From assembly GCF_000710775.1 (NCBI RefSeq), contig NZ_JOJP01000001.1:3514583-3578582 (forward strand): 64,000 nucleotides of DNA. Direction: 5' to 3'. The notes under the pieces were generated by a model. It saw only the letters and a list, made by a program, of their open reading frames with translations, did no database searches and was not told where the DNA came from. Both the position numbers and the translations under genes were made by a program. Of the stretch, positions 40,812 through 54,228 are shown one piece after another. Source of the DNA: Endozoicomonas elysicola (lineage in GTDB: Bacteria; Pseudomonadota; Gammaproteobacteria; Pseudomonadales; Endozoicomonadaceae). Within the stretch, counting starts at the first letter, position 1, and the number at the start of each line of letters is the position of its first letter.

Positions 40812-41052
40812 TCAAGTGAGAGGTAAGCAATACCGTAAAACAGAGTCGGCATTGTTACGGGAGCGGCAACTATACCATCGGAAAATCCTGTGTCAAAGCC
40901 TTACAAATCCGCTGAAAACCGCGTCATTATTGAGCCTCGAAGATTTCTGATCGTTACTGTGAATTACTGTAAATCACCTGTTAATCATCGTTTAAATAAG
41001 GCGTTAGTGATCAAATAACAATCAGAAAATTACTCAGATATAAGTAAAGTCA

Positions 41053-41337
41053 CTATCTAAGATATAATTCAAAAATCAGTTTTTCTGCTGTGCAGTCAAA
41101 ATCAAACATGGCATCAATGGTCACACTCCCTGGCTGGTGATTAACAGTTTTCCGTATTGTGCAATGATCAGAAATACTGCTTGCCAATGCCTCCATCCAT
41201 ACCAACTGGTCATTCGCCTGCTGCTCTGTACTCCCTTCTACGGTCATCTCGAGGTGAGTATCCCCGGGAATAATCACCTCCCCTATCTCAAGACAGTGAT
41301 CCGCAACCACTTCCAATTCAGTAGTGGTATTATCCAT
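41053..41337 (-). CDS. YfcZ/YiiS-family (DUF406) protein
   Basis: The 94-residue protein ends DFDCTAEKLIFELYLR, the signature of the YfcZ/YiiS family, whose function is unknown. ATG 41337 is chosen because AGGAGA lies about 7 nt upstream; a longer frame starts at 41385. It is transcribed divergently from pstS. The gap to eno (40782-41052) shows only AT-rich DNA, presumably the eno promoter. Confidence 0.82.
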   Translation of the reverse strand: MDNTTTELEVVADHCLEIGEVIIPGDTHLEMTVEGSTEQQANDQLVWMEALASSISDHCTIRKTVNHQPGSVTIDAMFDFDCTAEKLIFELYLR

Positions 41338-41495
41338 ATCTGCTCTCCTGTTAAGAGCCTGCTCACGACTTTCCGCGAGCTGCATACCATCATGAACAAA
41401 CCCTGAGAAAACATTAACTGTACGGATACTTTAAAATAGTAGAATCCAACCAGCATCATGCAACTCTCGATAGACCAACTCATCCCTAAAATTAA

Positions 41496-41513
41496 CTGTC
41501 ATATAACTGAAAC
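41496..41513 (+). promoter_or_regulatory. Pho box upstream of pstS
   Basis: CTGTCATATAACTGAAAC fits the PhoB-binding consensus of two CTGTCA-like 7-bp repeats separated by an AT-rich 4-bp spacer. The first repeat is perfect and the second degenerate. It lies 92 bases before the pstS start, so phosphate-starvation control of pstSCAB is likely. Confidence 0.75.
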
Positions 41514-41604
41514 ATTCGAGCAATATTTCTGTAACAGTCCCGCCCTATTCTTTCCCTCATCAAACACAAACACTCTATCAATGAGTTTTCGGGGGAAAAA
41601 AACC

Positions 41605-42654
41605 ATGACGTTCATAAAGTCAGTTATCGTATCCTCAGTTTTAGCTGCCGCTGCTTTTTCCGGAGCAGCCAGCGCAAAGTCAATCAACGGTGCTGGAGCC
41701 AGCTTTCCGCACCCTGTCTATGCCAAGTGGGCAGAAGAGTATAATCAGGAAACCGGCGTTAAAATAAACTATCAGGCCATCGGTTCCGGTGGTGGTATTC
41801 GCCAGATCACGGCCAAGACGGTTGATTTCGGTGCAACCGATGCGCCTCTGGATCAACAGAGGCTGAATGATGAAGGCATGATCCAGTTCCCAATGGTGAT
41901 GGGCGCTATTGTTCCGGTCGTTAACATTCCGGGTATTGAACCAGGCGCCCTGAAACTGACTGGCGATATTGTTGCCGACATCTATATGGGCAAGATTAAA
42001 AAGTGGAATGACGAGCGCATCACCAGCATCAACCCTGATCTGAAGATTCCAGGACAATCCATTTATGTTGTACACCGCTCAGACGGTTCAGGAACCACCT
42101 ATAACTTCACTGACTACCTGAGTCAGGTCAGTGAAACCTGGAAAAACGACGTCGGCACCAACACCGACATCACCTGGCCAAAAGCGGCTACCACGATTGG
42201 CGCTAACGGTAATGCCGGTGTGGCCAACTTTGTCCGCCGCACCCGCGGTTCTATTGGTTACGTCGAGTACGCCTTCGCCAAACAGAACAACCTGAGTCAC
42301 ACCCAACTGGCCAGTGCTGAAGGCAAGTTCCTGCAGCCAACCATGGAAACCTTCCAGGCAGCCGCCATGAACGCAGACTGGAAAAATGCACCTGGCTTCC
42401 GCCTGCTGCTGAATAACCAGCCTGGCGCTGACTCCTGGCCAATGACCGCTGCTACTTTCATTCTGATGCATAAAGACCAAGCCGATGCAGGTAAAGCCAG
42501 AGAGATCATCGAGTTCTTTGACTGGAGCTACGAGAATGGTGCAAAGATGGCTGAGTCCCTGGATTTTATCCCAATGCCAGAGAGCGTGATTGAGCTGGTT
42601 GAAAACACATGGAAGCAGCAGCTGTCCCATAAAGGCACAGCCATCATCCAGTAA
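41605..42654 (+). CDS. pstS: Phosphate-binding protein PstS
   Basis: PstS captures phosphate in the periplasm for the PstCAB transporter. The 349-residue protein begins with a signal peptide (VIVSSVLAAAAFSGAASA), then INGAGASFPHPVYAKW. The phosphate-binding segments GSGGGIRQI, DFGATDAPL and RSDGSGTT are all present. ATG 41605 matches the signal-peptide start. The upstream Pho box and downstream pstC, pstA and pstB show a complete operon. Confidence 0.96.
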   Translation: MTFIKSVIVSSVLAAAAFSGAASAKSINGAGASFPHPVYAKWAEEYNQETGVKINYQAIGSGGGIRQITAKTVDFGATDAPLDQQRLNDEGMIQFPMVMGAIVPVVNIPGIEPGALKLTGDIVADIYMGKIKKWNDERITSINPDLKIPGQSIYVVHRSDGSGTTYNFTDYLSQVSETWKNDVGTNTDITWPKAATTIGANGNAGVANFVRRTRGSIGYVEYAFAKQNNLSHTQLASAEGKFLQPTMETFQAAAMNADWKNAPGFRLLLNNQPGADSWPMTAATFILMHKDQADAGKAREIIEFFDWSYENGAKMAESLDFIPMPESVIELVENTWKQQLSHKGTAIIQ

Positions 42655-42731
42655 CCCAGTGACGTTTATTCAATAAAGTAGGAAGGATCTCAGGGTAATG
42701 AGCTCGACGACTCATTGCCCTCCTGACAGTT

Positions 42732-43673
42732 ATGCATTCCACTACCAGTGCACTCACATTACGACCTGGCGCAATCAATGGCGATTCCATTTTCCATCGC
42801 CTCAGCTTTGCCAGCGCCGTATTAATCTTCCTGGTGCTGATCGGCATCATTCTCTCTCTGATCGATGGTGGCTGGCAGGCACTTGCCAAGTTTGGCCCTG
42901 GTTTTATCTTCAGCAATACCTGGGATCCGGTCGGTGGTGAATTTGGCGCCGCTGCAGCGATATACGGCACTCTGGTTTCATCACTGATCGCCATCGTTAT
43001 CGCTATTCCCGTTGGCCTTGGCACCGCCATCTTTCTGGCCGAACTGGCGCCAGAGTGGATCAGCAAGCCCGTAGGTATGGCCATTGAACTGCTGGCTGCT
43101 GTGCCTAGCATTATCTACGGCATGTGGGGACTGTTTGTCTTTGCCCCCTGGTTCTCTGAAGGTTTCCAGTTCTGGGCATTAGAGAATCTGGTCAATATCC
43201 CCCTGATTGGCCCCTGGTTTGATGGCCCCCCCATCGGCATAGGCCTGCTGACGGCCGGTATCATTCTGTCGTTTATGATCCTGCCCATCATCACCGCCCT
43301 GACCCGCGATGCCCTGAAAACTGTGCCGAATGTGGTTCGTGAAGCAGCATACGGTATTGGCGCCACACCCTATGAAGTCATTACACGGGTACTGTTGCCT
43401 ACCATCAAAAATGCCGCTGTTGGTGCCGGTATTCTGGGTCTTGGCCGTGCACTGGGTGAAACCATGGCGGTCGCTTTTGTGATTGGCGGAGCTAACCGTA
43501 TTGAGACATCGCTCTTTATGCCAGCCAGCTCCATCTCCTCCACTATTGCACAGCAGTTCAATGAGGCCACCAATGAGCTGCACATTGCCTCATTGATCAG
43601 TCTGGGGCTGGTGCTCTTTATCCTGACCTTTGTGGTGATGGGTGCAGCGCGCATCCTGTTGAGAAAGCGTTAA
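42732..43673 (+). CDS. pstC: Phosphate ABC transporter permease PstC
   Basis: The 313-residue protein has about six membrane segments and forms half of the transport channel. The cytoplasmic coupling loop VVREAAYGIGATPYEVITRV and the following GRALGETMAV are the family signatures. It follows pstS after 77 bases and precedes pstA by ten. Confidence 0.95.
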   Translation: MHSTTSALTLRPGAINGDSIFHRLSFASAVLIFLVLIGIILSLIDGGWQALAKFGPGFIFSNTWDPVGGEFGAAAAIYGTLVSSLIAIVIAIPVGLGTAIFLAELAPEWISKPVGMAIELLAAVPSIIYGMWGLFVFAPWFSEGFQFWALENLVNIPLIGPWFDGPPIGIGLLTAGIILSFMILPIITALTRDALKTVPNVVREAAYGIGATPYEVITRVLLPTIKNAAVGAGILGLGRALGETMAVAFVIGGANRIETSLFMPASSISSTIAQQFNEATNELHIASLISLGLVLFILTFVVMGAARILLRKR

Positions 43674-43683
43674 GGAGTCGGTG

Positions 43684-44526
43684 ATGTCATTACGAAAACT
43701 CAAAAATCAGGCCTTTATCGGTTTCTGCATACTGTCAGCAGTGTTTGGCCTGATTGTATTATCCAGCGTACTGTACAGCCTGGTTGGCAAGGGTATTGCT
43801 GGTATGGGACTGCATATTTTTACTGAGCTGACACCCGGGCCAGGAAGTCATGGCGGACTGAAAAACGCCATTGTTGGCAGCTTGATGCTTACCACTCTGG
43901 GCATTGTTATTGCTACACCGCTGGGCATTCTAGCCGGCACCTGGTTATCCGAAAGCAATCAGTCGTCAAAAGCAGCGGAGATGCTGCGCTTTCTGAACGG
44001 CATGCTGATGAGCGCTCCATCAATCCTGATCGGTCTGTTTGTATATAAAATCGTGGTGGTTACCACCGGCTCGTTCTCTGGCTGGGCAGGTGCAACTGCT
44101 CTGGCGATTCTGGCACTGCCCATTATTGTCAGCACTACTGAAGAGATGCTGCGTCTGGTGCCAACTACTCTGAAAGAAGCAGGCAGCGGTCTAGGGGCCC
44201 CCCGCTGGCAGGTCATCACCAAACTCTGCTATCGAGCTGCCGGTCCCGGCATTATCACCGGTGTACTGCTGGCCATGGCTCGTATTACCGGTGAAACCGC
44301 ACCACTGTTATTTACCGCACTGAACAGCAACTACATGACCACAGACATGAGCCAGCCCATGGCCAACCTGCCTGTAACCATTTACCAGTACGCCATGAGC
44401 CCTTACGAGTCATGGAACGAGCTGGCCTGGGCCGGCGCTCTGCTGATCACCACCTTTATTCTGATTATCAATATTCTGGCCACCGTGTTACCTCGCTGGC
44501 TGAAAGCAAGAAAGGCTGCCAAATGA
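43684..44526 (+). CDS. pstA: Phosphate ABC transporter permease PstA
   Basis: The 280-residue permease is the second half of the channel. It has about six membrane segments, the coupling loop [19 protein letters not shown] and [17 protein letters not shown] 43684 has AAGGAG 8 nt upstream. The stop overlaps the pstB start by four bases. Confidence 0.95.
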   Translation: MSLRKLKNQAFIGFCILSAVFGLIVLSSVLYSLVGKGIAGMGLHIFTELTPGPGSHGGLKNAIVGSLMLTTLGIVIATPLGILAGTWLSESNQSSKAAEMLRFLNGMLMSAPSILIGLFVYKIVVVTTGSFSGWAGATALAILALPIIVSTTEEMLRLVPTTLKEAGSGLGAPRWQVITKLCYRAAGPGIITGVLLAMARITGETAPLLFTALNSNYMTTDMSQPMANLPVTIYQYAMSPYESWNELAWAGALLITTFILIINILATVLPRWLKARKAAK

Positions 44527-45368
44527 CCATGAATGTAGCGATCGAGAAAAACCCGACAATCCAGCCAATAGAGAGTGCGTCTGTCACTGAGTTGAGTAGC
44601 GCCAGCCCAATGCCGCGTATGGAAGTCAATGGCCTGAATTTTTTCTATAACAAAGGCGCTGAACCTGCGTTGAAAAACATCAATATGCCCATTTACAACA
44701 ACCGGGTCACAGCACTCATCGGCCCATCCGGCTGTGGTAAATCCACACTGCTGCGAACCATGAACCGTATCTATGACCTGTACGGCACTCAGCATGCGGA
44801 AGGCGAGGTATTACTGGACGGCGAGGATATTCTCAAGAGCAATGTGGACTTAAACGCATTGCGCTCCAAGGTCGGTATGGTTTTCCAGAAACCAACCCCG
44901 TTCCCGATGTCCATCTATGACAACATTACTTTTGGCCTGAAGATGCAGGGCGGAATGTCAGCCCCGCAAATGGCAGTTCGTGCCAAAAAGGCACTGAAAC
45001 GTGCTCACCTTTGGAAGGAGGTCAAGGACAAACTGGATGCCGACGCCAGCAGCCTTTCTGGCGGACAACAACAGCGCCTCTGCATAGCACGTACTATTGC
45101 CCTGAAACCTGAAGTCATTCTGATGGATGAGCCCACATCCGCACTGGATCCTCTAGCCACTGCAGCCATCGAAGAACTGATTACCGAGCTACGGGAAAAG
45201 TACACCATCGTGATTGTCACCCATAATATGCAGCAGGCCATGCGCATCTCTGATTACACGGGTTTTATGTACCTGGGAGAATTGATGGAATTCGGCCCTA
45301 CCGAGAAAATCTTCCATAACGCCGACCACCAGAAAACCCGCGACTATATTGCCGGTAATTTTGGCTGA
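44523..45368 (+). CDS. pstB: Phosphate ABC transporter ATPase PstB
   Basis: PstB powers phosphate import. The 281-residue protein has Walker [10 protein letters not shown], the Q-loop [10 protein letters not shown], the ABC signature LSGGQQQR, Walker [13 protein letters not shown] and the H-loop [11 protein letters not shown] 44523 overlaps the pstA stop as ATGA. No phoU follows in this window, although phoU usually closes the operon. Confidence 0.97.
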   Translation: MTMNVAIEKNPTIQPIESASVTELSSASPMPRMEVNGLNFFYNKGAEPALKNINMPIYNNRVTALIGPSGCGKSTLLRTMNRIYDLYGTQHAEGEVLLDGEDILKSNVDLNALRSKVGMVFQKPTPFPMSIYDNITFGLKMQGGMSAPQMAVRAKKALKRAHLWKEVKDKLDADASSLSGGQQQRLCIARTIALKPEVILMDEPTSALDPLATAAIEELITELREKYTIVIVTHNMQQAMRISDYTGFMYLGELMEFGPTEKIFHNADHQKTRDYIAGNFG

Positions 45369-45384
45369 CACCCTAGCCGGCATC

Positions 45385-45412
45385 AGGAGAGGAGCCTCAA
45401 CCTCTCCTTCTT
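45385..45412 (+). terminator. Terminator of the pst operon
   Basis: AGGAGAGG and CCTCTCCT form an 8-bp stem around AGCCTCAA, followed by TCTT. It lies 17 bases after pstB, so the transcript probably ends without phoU. Confidence 0.7.
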
Positions 45413-45507
45413 ATACTCTTTCTTGTACTTCTTTTATCCTCTGCCAAAATTTCACCATACTTCCCAATAAATTCAACTTGCCTGCCTCAGGGCTCAAAGG
45501 AGTACAC

Positions 45508-45810
45508 ATGAAGTTTGCTTTTATTTATGCCATGCCCGGATTACAAACCTCATCAATTCAGGAAAATATTACCGAAAAAGCTCACTTTTACTGTGCAGCA
45601 GTAGATATGGCCCATAAAGAGACTGCTGCAGATATTGCCAGAGAGCTGGTTGAGAAAAACGGTGTCCAGATGATTGAACTCTGCGGAGGACTGGCCAGTG
45701 CTGAAATTATTGCATTGGTTAAGGAAGAAACCGAAAACAGGGTGCCTGTTGGTGCAGTCTATTATGGCCCTGAAAGTCGGCGACCATTGGTAGACCTGTT
45801 ACAACTTTAA
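45508..45810 (+). CDS. DUF6506-family small protein
   Basis: The 100-residue protein starts MKFAFIYAMPG and contains MIELCGGLASAEIIALV and VPVGAVYYGPESRR. It matches the small family called DUF6506, which has no assigned role. The ATG has AAAGGAG 6 nt upstream. It is separated from pstB by a terminator. Confidence 0.7.
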   Translation: MKFAFIYAMPGLQTSSIQENITEKAHFYCAAVDMAHKETAADIARELVEKNGVQMIELCGGLASAEIIALVKEETENRVPVGAVYYGPESRRPLVDLLQL

Positions 45811-45823
45811 AAGACACAAACTA

Positions 45824-46942
45824 TTAATCCACACCAAATTTTGGTGTGCTCACCCACTGATTGCGCCACTTACCAAAAGTGGCAACATCATTCAGAATTT
45901 TTTGTAAATCCGAATTGATTTCAGACTCTATTTTTTTCTTCATTTGATAATCAAAAGCTGTCCTAACTCTATAATTTCTTTGGGTCAGTTTATGCCTGAC
46001 ATTTGAGTCAATAATACTTCCACCACCTTCAACAACAATGGGGCTCCCTTTTTCAGCACGTTCTTTTAATATTCTCGCTTCTTTATCCCGCTCGAATCGT
46101 TCTTGAACTGAGGCCACGTAACTATCAAAAAAAACATTTATTTCCTCTTGAGAATCAAGAGCGTAAATTTTTACAGTCAATGGAGAGAAAGCAGCAGGAA
46201 AAGAACCCAAATATTTTTTACATTCAAGAACCTGATAAGCTGCCTGACAACATTGTTGTTTTAGATTATTTATTATTTGATCAAAATTTTTTATGTATTC
46301 TTTTTTCCTCTGCCTATAGTTTGCTTCTATCTCTTGGTGCCTCTTCCTTTTATCATTACAGGCACCCTCTACTACTACCGATTTTGGAAAACCTCTTTTT
46401 TCACCCCATAATCCACACCCACCCATTCCAAAGCTAGTTTTAGCCCAACCACTTCCACTAGTAGCAGGTAGGTCAAGCGGTACCTTTCTTATCTGTAACA
46501 ATTTTGATACCTCCTGCTCGCCCTTTTGTTCTTCTATACATCGAGGCACAGGGGACTTCCGTTCAGGCTTGCATGAACAATCAAATTCGTTCATATCCAA
46601 CAATGAAGAGTTCAAGCCAACCTCAGCCCCATGCTTTTTGGACAGATCCATCGGATAGTCATAACCTGGTATTTTTTCATCATCTCCTGATGCAGGAACA
46701 GTTCTCTTGATACTTTGAGATTCTACACTTATCTTTCTATCAGCAGATGCATTAGAACCTAAACCACTACCTGTAACAAATTTCGCCTCCACACCAATAT
46801 GTGATGCAGCAGATATAACAACCGAACATTTATGACTAAAAGCAATCACTGAGACTTGGCTTCGCCTACTCAATTCAGATGAAGAAGTATCATTAACCGG
46901 GTAGTTTATGTTGTTTACTGAATCGAAATGAACATCACTCAT
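45824..46942 (-). CDS. Unrecognised 372-residue protein with basic coiled-coil segment
   Basis: No known family is evident. The N-terminal half (1-170) is Ser-rich and probably disordered and includes PMDLSKK (about 97-103), which fits the PxDLS motif recognised by animal CtBP corepressors. A basic helix (DKRKRH ... YRQRKKEY, about 197-216) runs into a predicted coiled coil (to about 245), resembling the layout of a bZIP although the invariant Asn is absent. A second charged helix lies near 325-350. No signal peptide. ATG 46942 is chosen; a TTG ten codons earlier is possible. It sits between the pst operon and kdsA, and an effector role is speculation. Confidence 0.6.
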   Translation of the reverse strand: MSDVHFDSVNNINYPVNDTSSSELSRRSQVSVIAFSHKCSVVISAASHIGVEAKFVTGSGLGSNASADRKISVESQSIKRTVPASGDDEKIPGYDYPMDLSKKHGAEVGLNSSLLDMNEFDCSCKPERKSPVPRCIEEQKGEQEVSKLLQIRKVPLDLPATSGSGWAKTSFGMGGCGLWGEKRGFPKSVVVEGACNDKRKRHQEIEANYRQRKKEYIKNFDQIINNLKQQCCQAAYQVLECKKYLGSFPAAFSPLTVKIYALDSQEEINVFFDSYVASVQERFERDKEARILKERAEKGSPIVVEGGGSIIDSNVRHKLTQRNYRVRTAFDYQMKKKIESEINSDLQKILNDVATFGKWRNQWVSTPKFGVD

Positions 46943-47080
46943 TAAGGCAGCGCCAACATTCTCTGAAAACAAAAAATCGAGAGAAAATTAAATTTGTGGC
47001 AACAAGATAAATTGCTGCAAGGTATATATTCTTAATACTCACAGATACGACCACACACAATACGGAAAGTTCTTGCTATA

Positions 47081-47120
47081 AAAAAACCTCCTATTTTTTG
47101 CAGAAATAGGAGGTTTTTTT
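47081..47120. terminator. Terminator after kdsA
   Basis: AAAACCTCCTATTT pairs with AAATAGGAGGTTTT around a short loop and is flanked by A and T runs on both sides, so it can end transcription from either direction. It lies 13 bases past the kdsA stop. Confidence 0.88.
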
Positions 47121-47132
47121 AAACAATACTCC

Positions 47133-48002
<870 letters not shown>

Positions 48003-48008
48003 TCAGTC

Positions 48009-49919
<1,911 letters not shown>

Positions 49920-51212
49920 ATGGAAAATATTCTCGCAGCCAGGGAGCCACCTTATACTCCTGCAACCATTTCTTCAGTGTCTTGCGCCCTTTTCTTCCGG
50001 AAATAGCAAATTTTGCATCACTCGGAATATGACAACGACGCTTTAATAACAGTGGTTTTTGCGGCAAGTAAATGGCTTTGCCACTTCCAGCAGACGCTTT
50101 ATAACAGAACAGTGATCGATCTCCCAGATTCAGGACCGCATCCTTCTGCCAGTCCCATAACATAGGGGCAAACGGCAGCAATTTTGTATTCTCATCCATT
50201 ACCACCAGCATTTCCTGATAACGACTTAGAACAAAATCGTCAGAAATTTTTATCCGGGGCTCTGCGTCAATCCGGGCATCAATAACTTCCCTGAAAATTT
50301 GCTCCAGAGCATCCCTTGAAGGAGGCTGGCACCCCTGCATCTTCAACCACTCACGAACCACCAGACGCTGGGAATAACCTTCAAGTTGCCGTAATGAATC
50401 AAGTCTGATCAATGGCCGTTTTTCCAGCAGCCACTCAGGTCGGTAACCCAGACATTTCTCTAGCTGAAATTTTGTGTCCAACAACAAACGCTCATTCAGC
50501 TGCCCGACCTCGCCGGCAAACTCAACCAGTCGCCCAGAAGCACCTGGCCAACGCTCCTCAACCATAGGGATCAGCCGTTGGCGAAGAAAATTCCGCGAAA
50601 ATTGTTCGTCAGTATTACTGTCATCTTCTATGTGCTTAAGCTCATTAACAGCAACATACGCATCGAAGGCTGCTCTCGGAACATTGAGCAAAGGCCGGAA
50701 TAACGTGCCCTCGCCTAATGCCCGGCACTCAGGAATACCCTGAATACCATCCATCCCCGTGCCTCTGAAAAGCCGGAGCAAAATGGTTTCTGCCTGATCA
50801 TCCCGGTGATGCCCCTGTAAAAGACAACCACCGGCCGGTAAGACATCAACAAAAACCTGGTAACGGGCATCACGGGCAGCCTGCTCGAGACCATTGCCCT
50901 CTTTTTTCAACGCAACCTTAGCAACGATGAGCGGCACATCCCATTGATCACAAATACTTCGGCAGTGCTGTGCCCAGTGATCGGCAAACTCGCTCAGACC
51001 ATGGTGAACATGCACAGCCCGGACGTCAGAAACAAAACCCTGATCGCGAAGTCTGGTAAGCAGGTGAAGTAAAACGGTAGAGTCGACACCACCACTGAAT
51101 GCCACCGTTAATGCACATTCCCTGAATGAACCTTGAAGACGGGAAGATAACCGACTGAGCACCCACTCAGAGCTGAGTGGGTGATGTGCAGGATGGGATG
51201 TTGTAACCGAAC

Positions 51213-52163
51213 TCAAAGTGAACCAAAATCCCTGATTTTCTGATAACGATTTTCCAGTAGAGTATCGCTGTCCAGTTCCGAGAGTTTATTCAACTGAGCC
51301 ACCAGCGTTGCTTTCAAACTGGCCGCTGCTGCTTCCGGATCCCGGTGAGCACCACCCAGCGGCTCTTCAATCAGAGTATCCACCAGCTCAAGCTCTTTCA
51401 AACGTTCCGCCGTAACACCCATCGCTTCAGCGGCAGTGGAAGCATACTCAGACTTTTTCCAGAGAATGGAAGCACAGCCTTCCGGAGAAATGACTGAATA
51501 GGTGGAATAGCCCATCATCACCAGGTGATCACAGACACCGATGGCCAATGCACCGCCAGAGCCGCCCTCACCGATGACCGTTGAGATAACAGGCACTTTC
51601 AGGCGAGACATTACCGCCAGATTATAAGCAATAGCCTCGCTCTGCCCACGCTCTTCAGCACCAATACCAGGATAAGCCCCCGGAGTATCGATAAAGGTCA
51701 GAATCGGCATATTGAAACGCTCTGCCATTTCCATCAGGCGACAGGCTTTACGATAACCCTCAGGTTTCGGCATACCAAAGTTACGACGAACCTTTTCTTC
51801 AATCTCACGTCCTTTCTGGTGACCAATAACCATCACCGGGCGACCATCCAGTCGGGCCATACCGCCCACGATAGAAGGATCATCAGCAAAATGACGATCA
51901 CCATGAAGCTCATCAAACTCGGTAAAAATATGGCGAATGTAATCCAATGTGTAGGGGCGTCTGGGGTGTCTTGCCAGCTGCGCCACCTGCCATGAGGAAA
52001 GGTTGTTAAAAATAGAATCCGTCAGGCTGCGGCACTTATCCTGCAGTGTCGCAATTTCTTCTGTAATATTCAGTTCCGCATCGCTACTGACCAGCCGAAG
52101 CTCTTCTATCTTGGCTTCCAGTTCAGCAATTGGCTGTTCAAAATCCAGGTAATTCGGGTTCAT
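51213..52163 (-). CDS. accA: Acetyl-CoA carboxylase carboxyltransferase subunit alpha
   Basis: AccA with AccD transfers carboxyl from biotin to acetyl-CoA, the first step of fatty-acid synthesis. The 316-residue protein begins [15 protein letters not shown] and contains [28 protein letters not shown] and [15 protein letters not shown] 52163 aligns with the usual start; a GTG three codons earlier is in frame. In most relatives it follows dnaE directly; here aidB lies between. The 52164-52442 gap shows no gene. Confidence 0.97.
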   Translation of the reverse strand: MNPNYLDFEQPIAELEAKIEELRLVSSDAELNITEEIATLQDKCRSLTDSIFNNLSSWQVAQLARHPRRPYTLDYIRHIFTEFDELHGDRHFADDPSIVGGMARLDGRPVMVIGHQKGREIEEKVRRNFGMPKPEGYRKACRLMEMAERFNMPILTFIDTPGAYPGIGAEERGQSEAIAYNLAVMSRLKVPVISTVIGEGGSGGALAIGVCDHLVMMGYSTYSVISPEGCASILWKKSEYASTAAEAMGVTAERLKELELVDTLIEEPLGGAHRDPEAAAASLKATLVAQLNKLSELDSDTLLENRYQKIRDFGSL

Positions 52164-52442
52164 GAAATCCACTTATCTATTTAGAGAGGCTCAAGGCTGT
52201 TTGCCACCAGCACAACCCGCTGCCCGGCAATCCCAACGACTCCCTCGTATATGACAGGTTATTCGCCCCGTCATGGGTGACCGGATTGACTCTCAGGCTC
52301 AGCTTAATCATGGCCGGATAGTAAATAGCAATCAAAATACGTAAACACCGGAAGAAAGTCGAGTTAAAAAGCGTAATCGCCTGTAAACAAAACACCCATA
52401 TTGTAGCCGTCATGGCCGCCAGAAAAGCATGTCGTTAAAGAA

Positions 52443-52482
52443 TTGCCACTAAACCTCGCAACGAAATATCAACAGACTCTAG
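52443..52482. mobile_element. Remnant end of the 254-bp MITE family
   Basis: CACTAAACCTCGCAACGAAA and the following bases match the right end of the element at 38700-38953 with a few changes; no partner end is visible. It provides the last codons and the stop of aidB. Confidence 0.65.
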
Positions 52483-54112
52483 CCCTCTCTATCAGATCCT
52501 TACAGGAAATACTGGCAGGCAGTGTGCCATATGCCAGCCCGCCTTTATCCAACCGCCCTCTCAGGAAAGTGCTCGCCACCAAAGCATTGCCGGATTGCAA
52601 TAATAAGCTTGCCTGCAGACAAATAGCCAGATCTTCAACCAGCCGTCGCGCTTCGTAGTGAGCATGGCTGATATTTGCCAATCTATTCTTCAGGCCTGCA
52701 ATACACTGATCCAACTGCGGATCTGCCCGGGAAGATTTTTCCAGCTCAGCAAACATGACACCCAACGATTCAGGCTCCCGCTGAAATGTCCTCAAAATAT
52801 CCAGACACTGAACATTGCCACTGCCTTCCCATATGGAGTTCACCGGTGCTTCACGATAAAGGCGAGGCAGAATGGACTCTTCAACATAACCGCCTCCACC
52901 GAGACATTCCTGAGCTTCATTAATATGCCCGGGCGCCCGTTTACAGACCCAGTATTTACCGATCGCCGTAGCTAACCTGCAAAAGAGCTGCTCGTGCTCA
53001 TCACTGGGGGAGTCAAGACTTTGGGCAACCCGAAGACTCAAAGCAAGGGCCGCCTCACTCTCCAGAATCAGGTCAGCCAGAACATTCTCCATCAGTGGGT
53101 GCTCTGTCAACACCTTACCCGCAATCTGCCGGTAACTGCAGTGGTGTACCGCCTGAACCACTGCCTGCCGCATTAACGCCGCAGAGCCCGTGATACAGTC
53201 AAAGCGCGTCAGGGCAACCATCTGAATAATGGTGTGAACACCCCGCCCCTCTTCTCCGATCAACCAGCCATGGGCATCCTGAAGCTCCACTTCCGCAGAA
53301 GCATTGGAGCAATTGCCTAATTTATCTTTCAACCGCTGGATATATAAGCTATTACGCTGCCCATCCTCACGCCATCGAGGCAGGAGAAAACAGGAAAGTC
53401 CTTTTGCAGCCTGAGCCAGTACCAGAAATCCATCAGACATTGGAGCCGAACAAAACCATTTATGTCCGGTTAGCGCATAAAGCTGGCCAGGCCCTTTTTT
53501 TCCCAGTGGCGCAGCCCGGGTCGTATTGGCCCGCACATCAGTCCCCCCCTGTTTTTCTGTCATCGCCATACCAATAGTCACTCCCGACTTTTCATACCAG
53601 GGCTTATTGTCCGGGTCATACTGTCTGGAGTTAATCAAAGGCAACCATCGACTGGCAACATCTGGTTGTTGGTTCAGAGCAGGAGCAGCAGCAAACGTCA
53701 TGGTTAACGGGCAACAAGTGCCTGCTTCAACCTGGTTGTGCAGATACATCATGGCTGCTCGAGCCATATGAGCTCCCGTTTGGGAGCCCTGCCAGGGTAA
53801 TGATGGCAGTCCATTTTCAATAGCAGCTTTCATCAGCTGATGGTAGGCAGGGTGGAAATCCACCTGATCGACTCTGTGTCCAAATCGATCATGGGTTCGC
53901 AGCTGAGGCAGGTTTTGATTAGCGAGGAAGCCAGCAGGAAAAAACTCATGCCCTGCCAGGTATCCATAGTCATTCAGTATGGGCTCTGCCCATACCAGCG
54001 GTTTTAAGGCTTCCTTTAACGCAGTATCCGTCGAAAAAAGATTATAGGGATCCAGTGGTGGTGGCTGATTAAAAACCGTATGAGTTCCAGTAGTCTTAGA
54101 AGGGCCATTCAT
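52469..54112 (-). CDS. aidB: AidB-like acyl-CoA dehydrogenase family protein
   Basis: AidB is an FAD-binding acyl-CoA dehydrogenase homologue linked to protection from DNA alkylation in Escherichia coli. The protein (547 residues) has GMAMTEKQGGTDVRANTT, GHKWFCSAPMSDGFLVLAQA and the C-terminal CLGGGGYVEES ... SIWEGSGNVQCLDILR, all typical of AidB. ATG 54112 has GGGGAG 7 nt upstream; ATG 54127 is also possible. The last codons (ARVC and TGA) come from a repeat-element remnant, so the true end may have been altered. It is inserted between dnaE and accA. Confidence 0.9.
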   Translation of the reverse strand: MNGPSKTTGTHTVFNQPPPLDPYNLFSTDTALKEALKPLVWAEPILNDYGYLAGHEFFPAGFLANQNLPQLRTHDRFGHRVDQVDFHPAYHQLMKAAIENGLPSLPWQGSQTGAHMARAAMMYLHNQVEAGTCCPLTMTFAAAPALNQQPDVASRWLPLINSRQYDPDNKPWYEKSGVTIGMAMTEKQGGTDVRANTTRAAPLGKKGPGQLYALTGHKWFCSAPMSDGFLVLAQAAKGLSCFLLPRWREDGQRNSLYIQRLKDKLGNCSNASAEVELQDAHGWLIGEEGRGVHTIIQMVALTRFDCITGSAALMRQAVVQAVHHCSYRQIAGKVLTEHPLMENVLADLILESEAALALSLRVAQSLDSPSDEHEQLFCRLATAIGKYWVCKRAPGHINEAQECLGGGGYVEESILPRLYREAPVNSIWEGSGNVQCLDILRTFQREPESLGVMFAELEKSSRADPQLDQCIAGLKNRLANISHAHYEARRLVEDLAICLQASLLLQSGNALVASTFLRGRLDKGGLAYGTLPASISCKDLIERARVC

Positions 54113-54228
54113 AAGCATGCTCCCCATTCAGATTTCTTGTTTTCTCCATGAGAACGGGAGCTGCCAGACAACAGCAGCACCCCGTTTAAGATCTACCTCA
54201 ACTCACTGAGGGTATTCAATACGTCCAG

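Noticed and set aside
52177-52413. 78-residue minus-strand frame between accA and aidB
   Set aside because: No ribosome binding site, family or coding-like composition; probably intergenic.
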